Position numbers and translations under genes: made by a program
DNA from: Inquilinus sp. Marseille-Q2685
GTDB taxonomy: Bacteria > Pseudomonadota > Alphaproteobacteria > DSM-16000 > Inquilinaceae
DNA length: 64,000 nucleotides
Direction of reading: 5' to 3'
Assembly: GCF_916619195.1 (NCBI RefSeq)
Contig: NZ_CAKAKL010000002.1
Coordinates: 870,001-934,000 of the forward strand
In this document: piece after piece, positions 61,197 through 64,000 of the stretch
Position numbering within the stretch: the first letter of the stretch is position 1
How the letters are laid out: the number at the start of each line of letters is the position of its first letter
Notes under the pieces: generated by a model
Told to the model about the DNA's origin: nothing
What the model saw: only the letters and a program-made list of their open reading frames with translations
The model's database searches: none

Positions 61197-62174
61197 ATGA
61201 GCCCCTTCCGCAGCCGCATCGGCAGAATCGCCGCCAGCCTCGTCCTCGGGCTGGGCGTGCTCCTGGCCGCCGTCGACCAGGCCGACGCCCGGCGCGTGAA
61301 CTCGGGCGGCATCGGCAGCCGCGGCGTGCGGACCTACCAGGCGCCGCCGGCCACGCCCACCGCCCCCGGCACCGCCGCGCCGATCGACCGGTCGATGACG
61401 CCGCAGGCCCAGGCCGCCCAGCCGGGCCAGGCCCGGCCGGCGGCCGGCGTGCAAAGCCCCGCGGCCGGCCGGTTCGGCGGCTTCGGCGGCATCCTCGGCG
61501 GGCTGGCGTTCGGCGGCCTCCTCGGCATGCTGCTCGGCCACGGCTTCGGCGGCGCCGCCGGGCTGATCGGGCTGGTGCTGCAGATCGGGCTGGTCGTCCT
61601 CGCCGTGATGGCGGTCCGGCGCCTGTTCGGGCGGGCCGGCCGTCCCGCCTATGCCGGGCCGGGGATGTCGATGATGAACCGCGGGGCCGCCGGCGCCCAC
61701 GCCCCGGGGCCGGCGGACAGCGCCCGGCCGGCCGGGGGCGCCGCGCCGCGGGCCGGGGCGCGGGACGAGGTCGGCCTCGCCGGCCCGGATTTCGACGCCT
61801 TCGAGCGGCTGCTCGGCGAGATCCAGGCCCGCTACAGCGCCGAGGACTTCGCGGGGCTGCGCGCCCGCACGACCCCGGAGGTGATGTCGTATTTCGCCGA
61901 GGAGCTGGGCGAGAACGCGACCCGCGGCGTGCGCAACGAGGTGTCGGCGGTCCGCCTGCTGCAGGGCGACCTGGCCGAGGCTTGGCGCGAGGGCGACACC
62001 GACTATGCGACCGTCGCGATGCGGTATTCGAGCGTCGACGCCACGCGCGACCGGGCGACCGGGCGGATCGTCGAGGGCGACGCCGACCGGCCGACCGAGA
62101 CCGTCGAGATCTGGACCTTCGCCCGGAAGAACCGCGCCGAATGGAAGCTCTCCGCGGTCCAGGCCGCCGCCTGA
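61197..62174 (+). CDS. Tim44-like domain membrane protein
   Basis: A 325-residue protein. It has an N-terminal hydrophobic segment (ASLVLGLGVLLAAVDQADA) like a signal or anchor, a proline/alanine-rich linker (about 30-90), a glycine-rich pair of membrane helices (about 95-145) and a C-terminal Tim44/MltP-like domain (about 190-325, FDAFERLLGEIQARYSAEDF and ATRGVRNEVSAVRLLQGDLA). Bacterial Tim44-like proteins are membrane-associated and of unknown role. ATG 61197 is chosen because the hydrophobic N-terminus starts there. This gene marks a return to host chromosome. Confidence 0.85.
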   Translation: MSPFRSRIGRIAASLVLGLGVLLAAVDQADARRVNSGGIGSRGVRTYQAPPATPTAPGTAAPIDRSMTPQAQAAQPGQARPAAGVQSPAAGRFGGFGGILGGLAFGGLLGMLLGHGFGGAAGLIGLVLQIGLVVLAVMAVRRLFGRAGRPAYAGPGMSMMNRGAAGAHAPGPADSARPAGGAAPRAGARDEVGLAGPDFDAFERLLGEIQARYSAEDFAGLRARTTPEVMSYFAEELGENATRGVRNEVSAVRLLQGDLAEAWREGDTDYATVAMRYSSVDATRDRATGRIVEGDADRPTETVEIWTFARKNRAEWKLSAVQAAA

Positions 62175-62356
62175 CCTGCGGCTGAGCGGGCCGAGCGCCG
62201 GCGCCGCCGGCTCTCGCCCGAAGCCTCGGGCCTCATGAGCGTAGGCCGAACCGTCAGCAGTGACAGGAATAAGATCTGCTGTTACAGTCGAGAAATTAAC
62301 CTGCCCGGCATCAAGAAATTTATTACCTAAAATCATCGAAAATTTAGCGGATTCGC

Positions 62357-62692
62357 ATGAACAGATCGACTGGCAGTGGCGACGCGATTCTCTATGTCTC
62401 GGCAGACCAGACGGTTCCCGCTTCAAGAACACGCAATGTGACGGTTGGTGGAGCGCGATCGAGCATCCGTCTGGAAGAGGCATTCTGGGACGCGCTCGAT
62501 GAAATTCTCCGGCGCGAGAACCTGAGGCTGAACGACCTTGTCTCGCGAATATGGGATCATCTTCCGGCCAAGGGGAACCTCTCGGGCGCGGTGCGCGTCT
62601 TCGTCCACAGCTACTTCCATGCCCTGAGTCAGAACACGACGCCGAAACTGCCGCCGGAGCGGAGCTGGCAGGCGCCAGATCTGCACAACTAG
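62357..62692 (+). CDS. Ribbon-helix-helix domain protein (RHH_4)
   Basis: A 111-residue protein. Residues 30-95 match the RHH_4 group common in alphaproteobacteria: RSSIRLEEAFWDALDEILRR, NLRLNDLVSRIWDHLP and NLSGAVRVFVHSYFHAL. It is probably a DNA-binding dimer, with strands from SSIRL. The 182 bp before it are AT-rich, contain the promoter and have no gene. Confidence 0.82.
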   Translation: MNRSTGSGDAILYVSADQTVPASRTRNVTVGGARSSIRLEEAFWDALDEILRRENLRLNDLVSRIWDHLPAKGNLSGAVRVFVHSYFHALSQNTTPKLPPERSWQAPDLHN

Positions 62693-62719
62693 CATCTGTC
62701 ATTGGATTCCAGATCGATC

Positions 62720-62920
62720 ATGCCGTTCATGATTTGGTACTCGGCGCATTCCGGCCAGCCTGAGCAGCCGCTGCTGTCGACCGAGCGAGAGACCGAGGCC
62801 GACGTCATTCGGGCGGCATACGCCATCGAGACATCCGGGAACCACGTACACCACATCCAGCGGGACGACGGTGGGTTCATATCGCGGATGGAGCTTCTTC
62901 AGATGTGGCTCGACGCCTGA
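62720..62920 (+). CDS. Small hypothetical protein
   Basis: A 66-residue reading frame with MPFMIWYSAHSGQPEQP and VHHIQRDDGGFISRMELLQM. Codon use is plausible, but there is no clear ribosome site and no family match. It is 27 bp after the RHH_4 gene and may be cotranscribed. The 383 bp after it (62921-63303) show no convincing gene. Confidence 0.4.
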   Translation: MPFMIWYSAHSGQPEQPLLSTERETEADVIRAAYAIETSGNHVHHIQRDDGGFISRMELLQMWLDA

Positions 62921-63303
62921 CGCAGGCCGCCCACGCCGCGACCCTCGCGGGCGATGCGGGACATCAGCTCGCGGCACCATCGCGACGGGTTCCGCTGGCG
63001 ATCCAAGCACCGCTTCCCGCCCCCGTATCGGCCCGGCACCGGCCGGGGTGCGCCATATGCGGTCATCCACCACCCGTCCCGATAGCGGACATCGACCGAA
63101 CCTGCGGAACCTGGCGTTTTCGGCCGACCATGCTCGGCCAAGGCACCTCAAACCGGCCGTCGCAGACGCCTCTCCGAAGAGGTCATGACCGCAGGCGCCC
63201 CAAAGGCGATCCATCGCCCCTTTTGATCGTCACCGGCTCCCCGGAACGCACCAACGATTTCTACCAGATTGACACGATCCAGGCCCGAGAGGACCATCGG
63301 CCG

Positions 63304-63546
63304 ATGACAACAAAGTTGCGCCTCGGCGTGGATTTCAACACCTGCGACCCAGATGGCGCCGTATGGATACCTTCGAGTGAAGATGAACTGGCATTCCGAA
63401 CCGGCATGCTGGTGACAGTGTTTTGTCTAGAACCAACAGACGTATTCGAGTTCGATGGTGTGCTAGAGCCGCGCTCCTGGGGGACTCCACCGAGACGGTA
63501 TTGGGTAGCTGTGGTCGACGAGAGCACCTTCCGTAGGTGTGGCTAG
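63304..63546 (+). CDS. Small hypothetical protein
   Basis: An 80-residue frame (TTKLRLGVDFNTCDPDGAVW, FRTGMLVTVFCLEPTDVFEF, RRYWVAVVDESTFRRC) with a balanced soluble composition and GAGAGG about 16 bases upstream. It has no recognised domain. The 347 bp after it, to 63893, have only unconvincing overlapping frames. Confidence 0.5.
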   Translation: MTTKLRLGVDFNTCDPDGAVWIPSSEDELAFRTGMLVTVFCLEPTDVFEFDGVLEPRSWGTPPRRYWVAVVDESTFRRCG

Positions 63547-63893
63547 GTAGCCTCGGATGCGATCCCTGTCGGCCAGTCCGGCTGAAGGGCGCCATTTCCG
63601 GCCACTGCAGCGGAGTCCCGACACCGGACAGCGCTCAACCCCCGCAGCGCCCGGTTCTCTTCGGTCAGCCCGAACCTCAGAACACATCCGAAACCGACTG
63701 TCGCTCCAGATCCTCGAAGCGTACAACCGCGACGGCAATCGGCGCTGCGTCGGCCTCACATCCGCGATCTCGAACCCGATCCAGCCGACCGATCAGCTTA
63801 CGCTGCACTAAGCTCGACTACTTGCACCCGGCGCGCGGCAACAAGTGGTTCAAAGTAACGGGTGTCCGATCGAAACCTCGGTAAGAACGGCAC

Positions 63894-64000
63894 TCAGGTA
63901 GGCGAGGCTCCGGGCGTGTTTCGACGCCACCAGGAATAGTGGCCGGGATCCACCAATCTCCAAGGGATCTTGGTGTAGCCCCGACGCTCCAGGAAGCCAG
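63894..64000 (-). CDS. Partial protein, C-terminus only (window edge)
   Basis: The last 34 residues of a minus-strand gene enter the window, reading GFLERRGYTKIPWRLVDPGH then YSWWRRN, with the stop TGA at 63896-63894. The FLERRGY pattern resembles the final strand of GNAT acetyltransferases, but the fragment is too short for a firm assignment. Confidence 0.45.
   Translation of the reverse strand, partial: GFLERRGYTKIPWRLVDPGHYSWWRRNTPGASPT

Noticed and set aside
62899-63141. Minus-strand 80-residue frame
   Set aside because: Codon use is plausible but there is no ribosome site, no family pattern and it overlaps another small frame. Left unannotated.
63547-63893. Overlapping short frames on both strands
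   Set aside because: None has a start signal, domain or consistent composition.
1-64000. CRISPR arrays, rRNA or insertion sequences
   Set aside because: No regularly spaced repeats, rRNA-like sequence or transposase motif was seen.

Overview
The window is high-GC DNA that reads like an alphaproteobacterial chromosome, probably of the Rhodospirillales (Azospirillaceae or Inquilinus type). The evidence is the mfd/sdhE/recG neighbourhood, a bacterial Tim44-like protein, an RHH_4 ribbon-helix-helix protein, an alphaproteobacterial-style porin, and frequent GTG/TTG starts and ATGA/GTGA overlaps. The genus is an inference from gene content only.

Region 1 (1-34,085) is host chromosome. It opens with mfd (cut by the left edge), sdhE and divergent recG. 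An atypical Nramp-family transporter, a porin, a stand-alone SNF2-like helicase, an ankyrin protein, a GFA-family protein and a FUSC efflux-type protein follow. A five-gene operon (12.6-17.7 kb) joins a calcineurin-like phosphodiesterase to a UgpABCE-like ABC importer and ends in a strong terminator. Next come small regulator/enzyme pairs, most with visible palindromes between them: HxlR/RibD-like reductase, HxlR/quinone oxidoreductase, Lrp/MFS, and LysR with two pirins. A type III polyketide synthase with an ICMT-like methyltransferase forms a probable alkylpyrone/alkylresorcinol unit. A Crp-Nudix-phosphatase operon and a decayed GT87 glycosyltransferase complete the region.

Region 2 (about 34.2-61.0 kb) is a siphovirus-type prophage. 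On the minus strand, from right to left, it encodes a terminase with a TerS-like N-terminus, portal (DUF1073), DUF2213 protein, cement protein, DUF2184 capsid, connectors, tail tube, a frameshifted G/GT tail chaperone, tape measure, tail-tip proteins, central tip protein J, tailspike, endolysin and overlapping spanins. Independent cargo units interrupt the late operon. They are a Wzy-like polymerase/O-acyltransferase/methyltransferase cassette, an OLD-type TOPRIM protein with a GNAT, an ImmA protease with a membrane protein and its own terminator, and two small plus-strand exported proteins. A 102-bp promoter/palindrome/hairpin module is present twice, before the terminase gene and before the portal gene. 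No integrase, repressor, replication gene or att repeat is visible, and the holin is frameshifted. The element is therefore either a defective prophage or something closer to a gene-transfer-agent or domesticated particle controlled in trans.

Region 3 (61.2-64.0 kb) returns to host-like genes: Tim44-like, RHH_4 and small hypotheticals, with one partial gene at the right edge.

The strongest leads are the surface-polysaccharide cassette next to the phage's own tailspike, the duplicated regulatory module, the canonical GGGAAAA slippery site in the tail chaperone, the TerS-TerL fusion and the cargo pairs.
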